From Sanguibacter suaedae (GTDB taxonomy: Bacteria; Actinomycetota; Actinomycetes; Actinomycetales; Cellulomonadaceae): a DNA stretch of 64,000 bases. A model generated the notes under the pieces. The model had not been told where the DNA came from. It saw only the letters and a program-made list of their open reading frames with translations, and did not search any database. The position numbers and the translations under genes were made by a program. The stretch is taken from contig NZ_JAEINH010000004.1 in the NCBI RefSeq assembly GCF_016342785.1, positions 62,001 to 126,000 on the forward strand, given 5' to 3'. Positions within the stretch are counted from its first letter, which is position 1. Each line of letters opens with the position of its first letter. This document shows positions 34,053 to 43,559 of the stretch, piece by piece.

Positions 34053-34677
34053 GATGTGAGCATTCCGGGGCGTGTGACGCCCCTCTCGTCGCCGGCCCCG
34101 TCGAAAAGGGGCTGCGAGAGGCGCGGCCTGGCAATTCTACCGACGGTCATTGAATCCTGACCTACCGTGGTTCGTTGAAATTCGATCGAATAGCAGCGCC
34201 GTCCGCCCCGCGCCTTTTCCAGGGATGGCGCTCGCATTTGTGCTGGTCGCGCCCGTTTCTGCCTCTACGCTTCGCGGCGTGGTGACGCGCCGCTCCACGT
34301 CGGGCCCGGCGTCTCGCCCGCCGACGACGTGGAGCAGGGAGCTCCGTGCGTGCCGCCACGGCTCGACGACAGGACCTCTCGAGCGGCCACCGTCGGGCCG
34401 CTCCAGGGTCCGCGCGTCGATGTGCACGCGACGATCCCTGATATCCCAACGATGGCACCGCTCCCGTGCCGGAGCGTGCGGCCGGGTTCGCGAGGCCGGA
34501 CGATCGGCCGGCGGACGTCCTTGCGCGTCACCCCTGGTGAGAGCGCCGCCGTGGGGGACGACCGGGCGGTGACGCGGTGCTCCGCCCGCGGCCCGACCGA
34601 CTTGCGTCGCGCGCAGGGCGAACAATGTCCTCCGACAAACCCGTGGCCCGCACCGCGGCCAGCGCAAATGCTGTCGG
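34053..34677. other. Long intergenic region without a supported gene
   Basis: No reading frame here shows the strong third-position G/C bias of the neighbours. The region contains A/T-richer patches (about 34130-34200) unlike the rest of the window, and a small stem at 34067-34083 (7 bp, 3-base loop). It separates the DUF2530 start from the promoter of the first surface protein. It may be a degraded gene or an untranslated regulatory stretch; I cannot say which. Confidence 0.5.
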
Positions 34678-34734
34678 TTGCGCTATTCATCCGGATGCCG
34701 TGATACTGGGACCGAGCTCAGGGGTGCCTCGTGC
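34678..34734 (+). promoter_or_regulatory. Promoter and conserved leader start of surface protein 1
   Basis: TTGCGC (34678-34683), an 18-base spacer and GATACT (34702-34707) form a promoter; the same -35, spacer length and -10 occur at 55022-55051 before the paralogue. Downstream, 20 bases at 34715-34734 (AGCTCAGGGG and following) are identical to 55059-55078. Over 34702-34734 the two copies match at 30 of 33 bases. The leader is then about 105 bases and includes a 13-codon ORF (34735-34776, MMRFVWGRSAWGK). Confidence 0.7.
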
Positions 34735-34819
34735 ATGATGCGTTTTGTTTGGGGGAGAAGCGCCTGGGGGAAGTAGCGGCCGGTCCGCCGGCCCACCACC
34801 ATCTTTGAGGGGAAATCAC

Positions 34820-35425
34820 ATGACTCGTCGAATCACCGCGATCGCTGCCGTCGCAGCGGCTCTCGCGCTCGCGCCGGCTGCCGCCGCCTCCGCCTACGAG
34901 GCCGAGGAGTACGTGTCGAGCGTCTCCGCCTCGACGGCCGGCACGGGTGACGCCGTCGCCTACGTCGTCAACGGCCCGGTCTTCAACACGTCCATCACCG
35001 TCAACGTCGTCTCCGTCCCGGAGACGATCCCGAGCAGCGCGATCTCCATCGCCGGTGCCGCGAGCCTCACCAAGGCCACGGACGCCAACGGTGCGGCGTC
35101 GTTCTCGATCACGCTCGCCGAGGAGGGCGTCTACTCCTTCACGGCTGTCGACTCGCAGGGTGACCTCATCGACTCGCAGACCATCACTGTCGGCGCCCTC
35201 GCCGAGGTCCCGGGCGCAGCTGCACCCGGCACGCCGGGTACCGCGGCTCCGGGCACTGCCGCCCCGGGTGCTGCAGGCGCCCCGGGTACGGCGACGGGCA
35301 ACCGTGCCCTCGCCGTCACCGGCTCGTCCGCAGCCCCGCTCGCCATGGGTGCCGGTGTCCTCGCCGCCGCCGGTGTCGGCGCGGTGCTCCTCGCCAACCG
35401 TCGTCGCGAGGGTTCGCGCGCCTGA
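34820..35425 (+). CDS. Sortase-anchored small surface protein 1
   Basis: Protein of 201 residues from the ATG at 34820 (AGGGG upstream). The signal peptide covers about residues 1-28. One Ig-like beta domain (VSSVSASTAGTGDAVAYVVN to about residue 125) follows. Next comes a PGTxAPG-type low-complexity stalk, then the sorting signal LAVTG, a hydrophobic helix and RRREGSRA. LAXTG is the form read by class E sortases. It is a paralogue of the gene at 55159, with the same core (ATDANG-AS, YTFTAVD-like) but an added stalk. Role unknown; no sortase gene is in the window. Confidence 0.85.
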   Translation: MTRRITAIAAVAAALALAPAAAASAYEAEEYVSSVSASTAGTGDAVAYVVNGPVFNTSITVNVVSVPETIPSSAISIAGAASLTKATDANGAASFSITLAEEGVYSFTAVDSQGDLIDSQTITVGALAEVPGAAAPGTPGTAAPGTAAPGAAGAPGTATGNRALAVTGSSAAPLAMGAGVLAAAGVGAVLLANRRREGSRA

Positions 35426-35448
35426 CGCGTTCTCCCCACAGCGACACA

Positions 35449-35482
35449 CCGAGGGCCCTTCCCATCAGGGAAGGGCCCTCGG
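35449..35482 (+). terminator. Strong terminator after surface protein 1
   Basis: A perfect 15-bp stem (35449-35463 with 35468-35482) with the loop ATCA, 23 bases after the stop. It contains GAGGGCCCTTCCC and its complement. It has no T-tract but is the clearest single terminator in the window. Confidence 0.8.
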
Positions 35483-35676
35483 CCGCGTCACGAGGGCGCG
35501 CGGAGCCGGACGGAGCGTCGCCGGCCGACCGTCGTCGGGTGAAAAAATCCCGACCGGTGGAAGAACGAGGTGCGATGCCACATTTGTCCGGCCTGTCGAG
35601 GTCGGCTGCGACGGGCGAGGCGATAGCGTGCGAGTGGCGCTGCGTCGACGGGGAGAGGTGGCCACGAGGTGGGGGG

Positions 35677-37578
35677 ATGTGCGTGAGCCGGACCGGCCGG
35701 AGCGTGGACAGCGCGCGGCGTGCGCTGTGGCACCTGCGGCACGGTGGCGTCCCGCAGCTCCGCACGTGGTGGGCCCGACGACGCATCGGCTCCGGGCTCC
35801 CTGCCACGAGCGGACGGACCGACCGGCACGGTCGCTTGGCGTTCGACGCCTGGCCAGTCCCGGAACGTGACCCGCGTCGGCCGGGCCTGCGCGTCGGTGT
35901 GGTCCTCGACGACTTCTCGCGCACGGCGTTCGCCCATGAGTGGGACCAGGTGCTCCTCGACCCGACGACGTGGCGGGAGACCCTCGAGAGCACACCGGTG
36001 GACCTGCTGTTCGTGGAGTCCGCGTGGGCCGGGAACGGTGGAGCGTGGAGCTACCACCTCACGGGGACGAGCGCGCCGCGGCCCGCGTTCGTGGAGCTCG
36101 TGTCGTGGTGCCGCGAGCACGGGGTCCCCACGGTGTTCTGGAACAAGGAGGACCCGGCGCACTTCGACGACTTCCTCGACGCGGCCCGGCTCTTCGACCA
36201 GGTGCTCACGACGGACAGCACCATGCTCCCCGCGTACCGGGACGCGCTGGGGCACGACCGGGTGTCGACCATGAGCTTCGCGGCGCAGCCCGCGATCCAC
36301 AACCCGGTCCGGGCGCACGGTCGGGGACCGGAGCGTGACGTGGCGTTCGCCGGCATGTACTTCACGCACAGGTACCCGGAGCGCCGTGAGCAGATGGACC
36401 TCCTCCTCGGAGCCGCGCACCGGGCGGGCGCCCGCATGTCGACCGGTCTGGAGATCTTCTCCCGGCAGCTCGGCGGCGACCCTCGCTACCAGTTCCCGGA
36501 GCCGTTCGCGCAGCACGTGGTGGGGTCCCTCCGCTACGAGCAGATGCTCACCGCGTACAGGGAGTACAAGGTCTTCCTCAACGTGAACTCGGTGGTGGGC
36601 TCCCCGAGCATGTGCGCACGCCGCATCTTCGAGATCACCGCGTGCGGGACACCCGTGGTGAGCACACCGAGCGCCGCCATCGACGCCTTCTTCCCACCGG
36701 ACGAGGTGTTCACCGTGTCCGAGGCGGCCGAGGCCGAGCACACGGTCCGCGCGCTCGTGCGGTCCAAGGAGCTCCGGGACCGTGCCACCCACCGGGCGCA
36801 GCGGCGCATCTGGTCGGAGCACACGTACGGACACCGCGTGGGGCAGGTCCTCGCGGCGGCCGGCCTCGACGACCCCGCGCTCGCGCGGCCGAGCATCACG
36901 GCGATCGTCTCGACCAACCGTCCGCACCAGGTGGACCACGTCCTGCGGACCGTTGCCGCCCAGGTGGGGGTCCGCCCGCAGCTGGCGATGCTCACCCACG
37001 GTTTCGACGTCGACCGTGCGTCGATCCGCGCAGCCGCCCACGACCTGGGCATCGACGACGTCGTCCTGCTCGACGCCGACCAGGACGTCCCGCTGGGAGC
37101 GTGCCTCAACCTGCTCGTCGACGCCGCCGACGGCGAGGTCGTCGCCAAGATGGACGACGACGACCTCTACGGCCCCCACTACCTCTCCGACCAGCTCTAC
37201 GCCATGGACTACAGCGGGGCGGACGTCGTGGGGAAGCAGGCGCACTACGTGCACCTCGGCAGCGCCGACGTCCTCGCGCTCCGATCGGGTGACCGTGAGC
37301 ACCGGCTCACCGACAGGGTGATGGGACCGACGATCACATGCAGCCGGAACCTTGCGCGTGTGGTGCGCTTTCCTCCGTTGCGCTCCGGAGAGGACACCGG
37401 GTTCCTCGTGAGCTCCCTCGCGGCTGGGAGCTCGATCTACTCAGCGGACCGATTCAACTTCGTCCAGGTGCGCAGGCCAGGGAGCTTCGCGCACACGTGG
37501 ACGGTCAGCGACGCCGAGATCCTAGCCGGCTCCGACGTGCAGGTGGCGGGCCTCGCGCTCGGTCACGTGATGGTGTGA
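35677..37578 (+). CDS. Two-domain glycosyltransferase (CgeB-like plus GT2)
   Basis: About 633 residues from the ATG at 35677 (AGGTGGGGGG just before it). GTG at 35683 is an alternative, and the open frame continues upstream without support. The first 400 residues are a CgeB/GT1-like glycosyltransferase (LRVGVVLDDFSRTAFAHEWD, VFWNKEDPAHFDDFL, FEITACGTPVVSTPSAAIDA). The last 220 are GT2-like, with ITAIVSTNRPHQVDHVLRTV and the metal-binding motif KMDDDDLYGP. Such fused enzymes build repeating surface glycans. It opens the operon that includes wecC. Confidence 0.85.
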   Translation: MCVSRTGRSVDSARRALWHLRHGGVPQLRTWWARRRIGSGLPATSGRTDRHGRLAFDAWPVPERDPRRPGLRVGVVLDDFSRTAFAHEWDQVLLDPTTWRETLESTPVDLLFVESAWAGNGGAWSYHLTGTSAPRPAFVELVSWCREHGVPTVFWNKEDPAHFDDFLDAARLFDQVLTTDSTMLPAYRDALGHDRVSTMSFAAQPAIHNPVRAHGRGPERDVAFAGMYFTHRYPERREQMDLLLGAAHRAGARMSTGLEIFSRQLGGDPRYQFPEPFAQHVVGSLRYEQMLTAYREYKVFLNVNSVVGSPSMCARRIFEITACGTPVVSTPSAAIDAFFPPDEVFTVSEAAEAEHTVRALVRSKELRDRATHRAQRRIWSEHTYGHRVGQVLAAAGLDDPALARPSITAIVSTNRPHQVDHVLRTVAAQVGVRPQLAMLTHGFDVDRASIRAAAHDLGIDDVVLLDADQDVPLGACLNLLVDAADGEVVAKMDDDDLYGPHYLSDQLYAMDYSGADVVGKQAHYVHLGSADVLALRSGDREHRLTDRVMGPTITCSRNLARVVRFPPLRSGEDTGFLVSSLAAGSSIYSADRFNFVQVRRPGSFAHTWTVSDAEILAGSDVQVAGLALGHVMV

Positions 37579-37599
37579 GGAACAGGAGTGATGCCACCG

Positions 37600-38856
37600 A
37601 TGGCAAGTGATCAGAGTGCAGTCGTGGCAGTGATCGGTCTGGGTTACATCGGCCTGCCGACCGCTGCTGTCCTCGCGACCCACGGGTTCGACGTGGTCGG
37701 GGTCGACATCAACCCGAGCACCGTCGACGCGGTGAATCGCGGAAAAGTACCGTTCGTCGAACCCGACCTCGAGATCTCCGTCGCCGGAGCCGTCGCCCGA
37801 GGTCGGCTCCGCGCACAGTCGGCTCCGCCTGACGCTGATGTCTACGTCGTCGCCGTCCCTACGCCGTTCCTGGCGGGACGCTCGGCCGACCTGTCGTTCA
37901 TCATGGACGCGGCCGACGCGATCGCTCCCATGCTGCGAGGGGGAGAGCTCGTCATCCTCGAGTCCACGTCCCCTCCTGGGACCACGCGACTGCTCGCCGA
38001 CCGACTCGTGAGCGCACGCCCGGACCTCTCGTTCGATGGCCCGGACCCTGCGGTCGCCATCCACGTGGCTCACTGCCCTGAGAGAGTGCTTCCAGGTCGC
38101 ATCATGGTGGAGCTCGTGACCAACGACAGGATCGTGGGCGGTCTCACCGCAGAGGCAACCGCGCGTGCAAGCGCCCTCTACGCGGTCTTCTGCAAGGGGA
38201 AGATTCTCGAGACCGACGCGGAGACCGCAGAGCTCGCGAAGCTAGTGGAGAACGCGTACCGCGATGTGAACATCGCCTTCGCGAACGAGCTTTCGCTCAT
38301 CTGCGACAAGCTCGACGTCGATGTGTGGGGGCTCATCCGACTGGCCAACCACCACCCCCGGGTCGACATCCTGGAGCCCGGCCCCGGGGTCGGCGGGCAC
38401 TGCATCGCGGTGGACCCGTGGTTCCTGGTCTCGGCCGCTCCGGAGGACGCGCGTCTCGTCCGGACCGCGAGAAACGTCAACGACAGCATGCCTGGGCACG
38501 TAGCGGAGCGCGTCGTCCGGGCGGTCAAGGAGACCGAGGCGGTCCGGGTGGTGATGCTCGGCCTGAGCTACAAGGCAGACATCGACGACCTGAGGAATTC
38601 GCCTGCGGTCGCGGTGGTCGAGCATGTGGCTTCTCGGCTGACGGGCATCGTGATCGACGTCGTCGAGCCGAACGTGGACGCTCTCCCGAGTTCTCTGGCT
38701 CTTTGTCCGAACGTCTCTCTCGTGACTTCGGCGGAAGCAGAAAAGGACGACGTCGTCGTGCTCCTCGTGAATCATGCGCAGTTCGCGTCGCTCGGAGCCG
38801 AGATCCGGTCCCGGAACATCATCGACATGCGTGGCGCCTGGCGCGCCTCAGCCTGA
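37600..38856 (+). CDS. wecC: UDP-N-acetyl-D-mannosamine dehydrogenase WecC
   Basis: About 418 residues from the ATG at 37600 (AGGAG 11 bases upstream; GTG at 37588 and ATG at 37591 also in frame). NAD-binding VAVIGLGYIGLPTAAVLATH, the family motif AHCPERVLPGRIMVEL, and active-site cysteine 268 in GVGGHCIAVDPW identify the WecC type of nucleotide-sugar dehydrogenase. It oxidises UDP-ManNAc to UDP-ManNAcA; the epimerase making UDP-ManNAc is wecB at 51840-53006. Codon choice is visibly less GC-biased than in the flagellar genes. Confidence 0.93.
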   Translation: MASDQSAVVAVIGLGYIGLPTAAVLATHGFDVVGVDINPSTVDAVNRGKVPFVEPDLEISVAGAVARGRLRAQSAPPDADVYVVAVPTPFLAGRSADLSFIMDAADAIAPMLRGGELVILESTSPPGTTRLLADRLVSARPDLSFDGPDPAVAIHVAHCPERVLPGRIMVELVTNDRIVGGLTAEATARASALYAVFCKGKILETDAETAELAKLVENAYRDVNIAFANELSLICDKLDVDVWGLIRLANHHPRVDILEPGPGVGGHCIAVDPWFLVSAAPEDARLVRTARNVNDSMPGHVAERVVRAVKETEAVRVVMLGLSYKADIDDLRNSPAVAVVEHVASRLTGIVIDVVEPNVDALPSSLALCPNVSLVTSAEAEKDDVVVLLVNHAQFASLGAEIRSRNIIDMRGAWRASA

Positions 38857-38874
38857 CAGACAGGACTCGTCCTC

Positions 38875-41800
38875 GTGAGATCACGCATCAGGAGTTCCCT
38901 GCCTCTCATCGGCGCTCTCGTCCTCGTCACGATCCTCGCCGCGATCTGGTTCGTGCCGGACATCGGGGTCGAGGTCGGCCTCAGTGCACTTCTCATCGGT
39001 GTGACCGCGGTTCTCCTCACGGTTCGTCGAGCCACAGCGAGGCTCCTGACGAGGGTCGGAGCGGTGGACCGCCGCGTCGAGCAGAACCACAAACGCGCGT
39101 CGGAGTGGGACTGGCGCATCGGTGAACGTCTCACGGCAGCCGGCATCAGGGCGGTGGAGGTTCCCGTCCCGGCCACATCTGCCAGTACTCCTGAGCGGAC
39201 CTGGAAGACGCATCCGCTCGTCGGGAGGTTCCTCGAGACGTCGATCCTCGACACGGAGTACTACTCGGCCGTCTCGGGGGCGCGGTTCCAGAGGGACGAG
39301 GACGCTGCAGCGCATTACCTGAACATCGGTATGGAGCAGATGCACGCTCCGTCCCTCCTCGTCGACGTGCACTCCCTGCCCGAGAAGCTGCGCGCCTCGA
39401 TGAAGTTCGGGCGGGCCGAGGACTTCGTGTCCTTCTGGTCAACCGACGAGGCTGCGGCCGGACCGACGAGCGACCTCTTCGACCCACGGTGCGTCGAGGA
39501 TGCGGCAGCGCGACAACATCCAGGGGGACCGCTCGGATGGTTCCAGTCATCCGCAGATGACGGTACGTGCCTCGCGGTGCAGCCGGAGAACCCACGATCA
39601 GGGGCCGTCTACCACCAGCTGCGACAGGAGGCGGTCCTCCACCACGTCTCCGTCCGTGATTCCCGACGGTTGGCGGGGCCTCGCGAGTCGACGAGTTGGG
39701 ACGAGGCACGAGAGGCCCGATGGAGGGCCGAGGCCTCCGAGGTCGTCCTCCAGGAAGGCCTGACCGTGTCGGTGGTGCTGCCGGTCCGCGACCGGCAGTC
39801 CACCATCGCCGCCGCAATCCAGTCGGTCCTGGCGCAGACGTTCGACGGATGGGAGCTGGTCGTCGTCGATGACGGTTCGACTGACGAGACGAGTGAGATC
39901 CTGACCGGGTATGCGGAGGCGGATAGCAGGATCGTCATCGTCACCCTCGAACCCAGCGGGGTCAGCAGGGCGCGCAACGTGGGCCTGGAGCGAGCGCGTG
40001 GTCGGTACGTCGCGTTCCTCGACTCCGACAACACCTGGCGGGCCGACTATCTCGAGATGATGCTCAAGTGGTTCCGGGGGTCCGGCGGCCGGGCCGCTCA
40101 CGCCGGGTCGAGGATCGTGCGTGGCCAAGGAGCAGCGGACGTCTTCAGGGCGTTCGAGGGAGGATTCGACCACCTGCGGATCCTCAACCACGTCGACATG
40201 AACGTCCTCGTGGTGGAGCGCGATCTCGCGCTCGAGGTGGGTGGGTTCGACGAGTCTTTGCGGAGGTGGGTGGACCACGACTTCGCGATCCGAGTGGCGC
40301 GAAGGAGTCCCGTGCCTCTCGTCCCGATCATCGCATGCGACTACACCCACTCCAGCGACCTCTCCGACCGGATCACTGTCCGCGAGTCCGACCACTGGCA
40401 GTGGGTCGTCCTGGGCAAGGCATGGGTCGAGTGGCCCGACCCGACCGTGGAACGTGTGCGCGGACGCGTGTCGGTCGTCATCCCGACCTACAACGACGCC
40501 GAGATGACCCTCCGAGCCGCGCAGTCGGTACTCCGTGACGACTCGTGGGCGGACACGGAGGTCATCGTCGTCGACAACGGGTCCAACCCGGAGGTCGCTC
40601 TGAGGCTCTTCACCGGCTGCCTTGGGGTGGCGAACCTGCATTACCGTCGGCTCCCGAGGAACCTCAACTTCGCGATCGGGAGCAACTTCGGCGCCGCTGC
40701 CGCATCAGGGGAGCTCACTCTGTTCCTCAACAACGACACGCTGGTGCGCCGCGGGGGTCTCGGGCCTCTCGTCGACCGTCTGCTCCGTGACGACGTCCTC
40801 GGCGTCCAGCCGGTGTTGGCGTATGCCGACGACACGATCCAGACGGCAGGGACGGTGTTCCCGGCGAGCGGGGCTCTCCCCGTCCACTTCCTCGCAGGGC
40901 ACGCCCTCGAGGACTCGGAGGCCGCCGGAGGCCTCATCTTCAGTGCTGTGACAGCCGCAGCCGTCCTCCTGCGCACCAGGGACGTCGTCGAGCTCGGCGG
41001 TTTCGACCCGTTCTACGTCAACGGGATGGAGGACGTCGACCTGTGCTTGCGGATGCTCGCAACGAACCCCGGGAAGGGCTTCGCGGTCGAGCCCGACTCG
41101 GTGTTCACCCACCTCGAGAGCAAGACGCCGGGCCGGACGAGGAACCAGACCGAGAACCGTCGGATCTTTCTCGAACGGTGGGCCACGCGGATGCCGCAGC
41201 CGGAGTCGGCGCACTTCCACTCGTGCGGCTTCGAGATCGCGAGCATCGGGCATGACGGGTCACCGGTCCTCGCCCCCAAGATCCAGCTGGCGCGGCGGCG
41301 TGGAGCTCCGCGCCGCTGGGGGTTGAGAATCGCGGCGAACGCTGGCGGGCGTGGGGATGGGTGGGGGGACACGCACTTCGCGGAGTCGCTCGCGAGCGGA
41401 CTGAGGTCGCTCGGTCAGCAACCCGTGACCTACCGGCACGGGGCGCATGAGGTCGACGCGAGTCGTTTCGACGACGTCCTGCTGGCTCTCCGAGGACTCG
41501 ATCGCGTCCGTCCCCACCCCGGGAAGACCAACGTCCTCTGGGTCATCAGCCACCCCGAGCTCGTCACTGCGGAGGAGCTCCTCGAGTACGACATCGTCTG
41601 TGCTGCATCCGTGCCCTGGGCGCGCCGAATGGAGGACCTCACGGGGAAGACGGTCCACGTCCTGCTCCAGGCGACGGACTCCGATCGTTTCGGTCCTCCG
41701 GACCGGATGCCGCCGCGCACCGGTCGCGGCGTCTTCGTCGGCGGCGTCCATCCCGGGCGTGAGCGACGCACGGTGCAGGACGCGTTGAGCCTGGGCCTTC

Positions 41801-42216
41801 CGGTGACGGTCTTCGGGCCAGGCTGGGAGGGCCGTGTCCCGGACGACGTCTTCGGTGGGTCCTACGTCGCGAACGACGAGCTCGCCGACGTCTACCGGCG
41901 GGCCGACTACGTGCTGGCTGACCACTGGGACGACATGGCGGCCGACGGTTTCATCCAGAACCGGGTCTTCGACGCGGTGGCTGCGGGGGCGCGGGTGGTG
42001 TCGGACGAGGTCGAGGGTCTGGAGGCGCTATTCGGAGGTGCGGTGCGCACGTACGACACCCTGCAGACTCTCAGCGAGATCGCCGGCGCGGTCGAGCAGG
42101 CCTTCGTCGGTGACGAGGAGCTGCGCGCGATAGCGACGACCGTTGCCGCCGAGCACTCCTTCCTGAGCAGGGCGCGCGACCTTGTCGCCCTCGTCGAGAG
42201 TCAGGACCTCCCATGA
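38875..42216 (+). CDS. Giant multi-domain glycosyltransferase
   Basis: 1113 residues from GTG at 38875. Two hydrophobic helices at about 8-50 anchor it to the membrane. A first GT2 domain at about 298-500 has VSVVLPVRDRQSTIAAAIQS and VVDDGSTDET. A second GT2 domain at about 530-770 has VSVVIPTYNDAEMTLRAAQS, LFLNNDTLVRRGG and GMEDVDLCLRM. A C-terminal CgeB/GT1-like domain at about 820-1110 has LWVISHPELV and NRVFDAVAAGARVVSDEVEG. Three transferase units in one chain suggest processive or multi-step assembly of a repeat. It overlaps the next gene by ATGA. Confidence 0.87.
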   Translation: MRSRIRSSLPLIGALVLVTILAAIWFVPDIGVEVGLSALLIGVTAVLLTVRRATARLLTRVGAVDRRVEQNHKRASEWDWRIGERLTAAGIRAVEVPVPATSASTPERTWKTHPLVGRFLETSILDTEYYSAVSGARFQRDEDAAAHYLNIGMEQMHAPSLLVDVHSLPEKLRASMKFGRAEDFVSFWSTDEAAAGPTSDLFDPRCVEDAAARQHPGGPLGWFQSSADDGTCLAVQPENPRSGAVYHQLRQEAVLHHVSVRDSRRLAGPRESTSWDEAREARWRAEASEVVLQEGLTVSVVLPVRDRQSTIAAAIQSVLAQTFDGWELVVVDDGSTDETSEILTGYAEADSRIVIVTLEPSGVSRARNVGLERARGRYVAFLDSDNTWRADYLEMMLKWFRGSGGRAAHAGSRIVRGQGAADVFRAFEGGFDHLRILNHVDMNVLVVERDLALEVGGFDESLRRWVDHDFAIRVARRSPVPLVPIIACDYTHSSDLSDRITVRESDHWQWVVLGKAWVEWPDPTVERVRGRVSVVIPTYNDAEMTLRAAQSVLRDDSWADTEVIVVDNGSNPEVALRLFTGCLGVANLHYRRLPRNLNFAIGSNFGAAAASGELTLFLNNDTLVRRGGLGPLVDRLLRDDVLGVQPVLAYADDTIQTAGTVFPASGALPVHFLAGHALEDSEAAGGLIFSAVTAAAVLLRTRDVVELGGFDPFYVNGMEDVDLCLRMLATNPGKGFAVEPDSVFTHLESKTPGRTRNQTENRRIFLERWATRMPQPESAHFHSCGFEIASIGHDGSPVLAPKIQLARRRGAPRRWGLRIAANAGGRGDGWGDTHFAESLASGLRSLGQQPVTYRHGAHEVDASRFDDVLLALRGLDRVRPHPGKTNVLWVISHPELVTAEELLEYDIVCAASVPWARRMEDLTGKTVHVLLQATDSDRFGPPDRMPPRTGRGVFVGGVHPGRERRTVQDALSLGLPVTVFGPGWEGRVPDDVFGGSYVANDELADVYRRADYVLADHWDDMAADGFIQNRVFDAVAAGARVVSDEVEGLEALFGGAVRTYDTLQTLSEIAGAVEQAFVGDEELRAIATTVAAEHSFLSRARDLVALVESQDLP

Positions 42217-43559
42217 GCGCCACCGTCCAAGAGACTCCCGACGGCGAGAGCACGGCGTCCCTCGACGTGCTCTACGAGGACCAGGACGTCGGGCGTGAGC
42301 TCCCCTCGGGCTGGAAGGTCGTCTCGAGGTCGCGATTGGTCGACGCCGTGTCCGACATCTATGTCGAACCCGGAATCTGGAGGTCCGACGAGTCGTTGAC
42401 GGTCGGGTTCTACGACCATGAGCGCCAGCTCACGGTCGCCAGCAGGCAGGGCGGGAGCGAGGACTGGTGGTTCACGAGGCTCCCGACCTGGATCGGATGG
42501 GACAGCCACAACTACGTCTCCCTGATTGCGGACCGTGCGGGGTGCCTCCACGTGGCGGCGAACATGCACGCGACACCTCTCGACTACTTCCGGTCCACCG
42601 ACGACTCGATCGGGACCCTGGCGCGCAGGGCCGAGATGGTCTCGAACGACCTCGAGGGCAGGGTGACCTACCCGCGCTTCGTGCCGATCGCGACCGGCGA
42701 GGTGACCTTCTGGTTCCGGGACGGGCAGAGCGGGAACGGTGTCCAGCGGGGCTACGTCTACAGTGAGGACGCACAGGCGTGGCGGTCCTTGGTGCACACC
42801 CCGATCATCGACGGAGGGGGAACGCGCAGCGCATACCTGGACGGAGACGCTCCCCGGCTCGGGCCCGACGGCCGCTACCACCTCCTCTGGGTCTGGCGCG
42901 ACTCCCCGGACTCGGAGAGCACGCACACGATCTGCTACGCAGTAAGTGACGAGCTCAAGGAGTGGCGATCTGCCGCCGGGCGCCTGCTGGAGCTGCCGCT
43001 GAGGTCGAGTGACGAGCTGGTCGTCGATCCGGTCCCGCCTGGAGCAGGGTTGATCAACAACAATGTCCGTCTCGGCTTCGACTCGGCTGACCGCCCGGTG
43101 GTCCTCGCCCACCTGCGGGACCGGGACGGTTATCAGCAGCTGCACCTGTGGAGGTTCGTGGGCGCCGCGTGGACCCGGCGCCCTTTGACCTCCTGGGACG
43201 CGGTGTGGGACTTCAGTGGCCGTGGGAGCCTCCCTTTCGACCTGGAGATCGGACAGCTGACGATCACAGGCGGCCGGCTGTCGGTTGACGTGCGGTACAG
43301 GGACGGGGTCTCGCGCCTGACGATCGACGAGGAGGACTGCGCCGTGAGTACGGAGCCAGCGTCCCTGCCGTGGTCCGGAGTCCGAGGAGCTCCGGCCCTC
43401 GATGACGTCGTGACGTACGGGGCGTGCGCCTTGGCGGACGCGAGGTCCAGGAGTCTCCTACTCTGGAGGGCTGTCCCGCCGCGGCGGGACAGCGCTGACG
43501 GCGACACGTTCCCGGAACCGTCACCCATCGTGGTCGTCGACCTGTCTCTCGCACCGTGA
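42213..43559 (+). CDS. BNR-4 family propeller protein, possible polysaccharide lyase
   Basis: 448 residues with no visible signal peptide. The segment GWDSHNYVSLIADRAGCLHV, then AANMHATPLDYFRS (residues about 95-128), is the hallmark of the BNR-4 beta-propeller family, which includes ulvan-type polysaccharide lyases. H99, H113, H119 and Y125 are candidate active residues. Other blades carry DGRYHLLWVWR and DSADRPVVLAHLRDRDG. It is ATGA-coupled to the large glycosyltransferase and GTGA-coupled to the acetyltransferase-like gene, so it probably acts on the same glycan. A lyase role is inference. Confidence 0.72.
   Translation: MSATVQETPDGESTASLDVLYEDQDVGRELPSGWKVVSRSRLVDAVSDIYVEPGIWRSDESLTVGFYDHERQLTVASRQGGSEDWWFTRLPTWIGWDSHNYVSLIADRAGCLHVAANMHATPLDYFRSTDDSIGTLARRAEMVSNDLEGRVTYPRFVPIATGEVTFWFRDGQSGNGVQRGYVYSEDAQAWRSLVHTPIIDGGGTRSAYLDGDAPRLGPDGRYHLLWVWRDSPDSESTHTICYAVSDELKEWRSAAGRLLELPLRSSDELVVDPVPPGAGLINNNVRLGFDSADRPVVLAHLRDRDGYQQLHLWRFVGAAWTRRPLTSWDAVWDFSGRGSLPFDLEIGQLTITGGRLSVDVRYRDGVSRLTIDEEDCAVSTEPASLPWSGVRGAPALDDVVTYGACALADARSRSLLLWRAVPPRRDSADGDTFPEPSPIVVVDLSLAP

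Noticed and set aside
34150-34572. 140-codon frame in the long intergenic region, with a signal-peptide-like stretch
   Set aside because: Codons such as AAT, CTA, GTT, ATT and TTT at the start are unlike any neighbour, there is no ribosome binding site, and the protein becomes arginine/serine-rich out-of-frame-like sequence.
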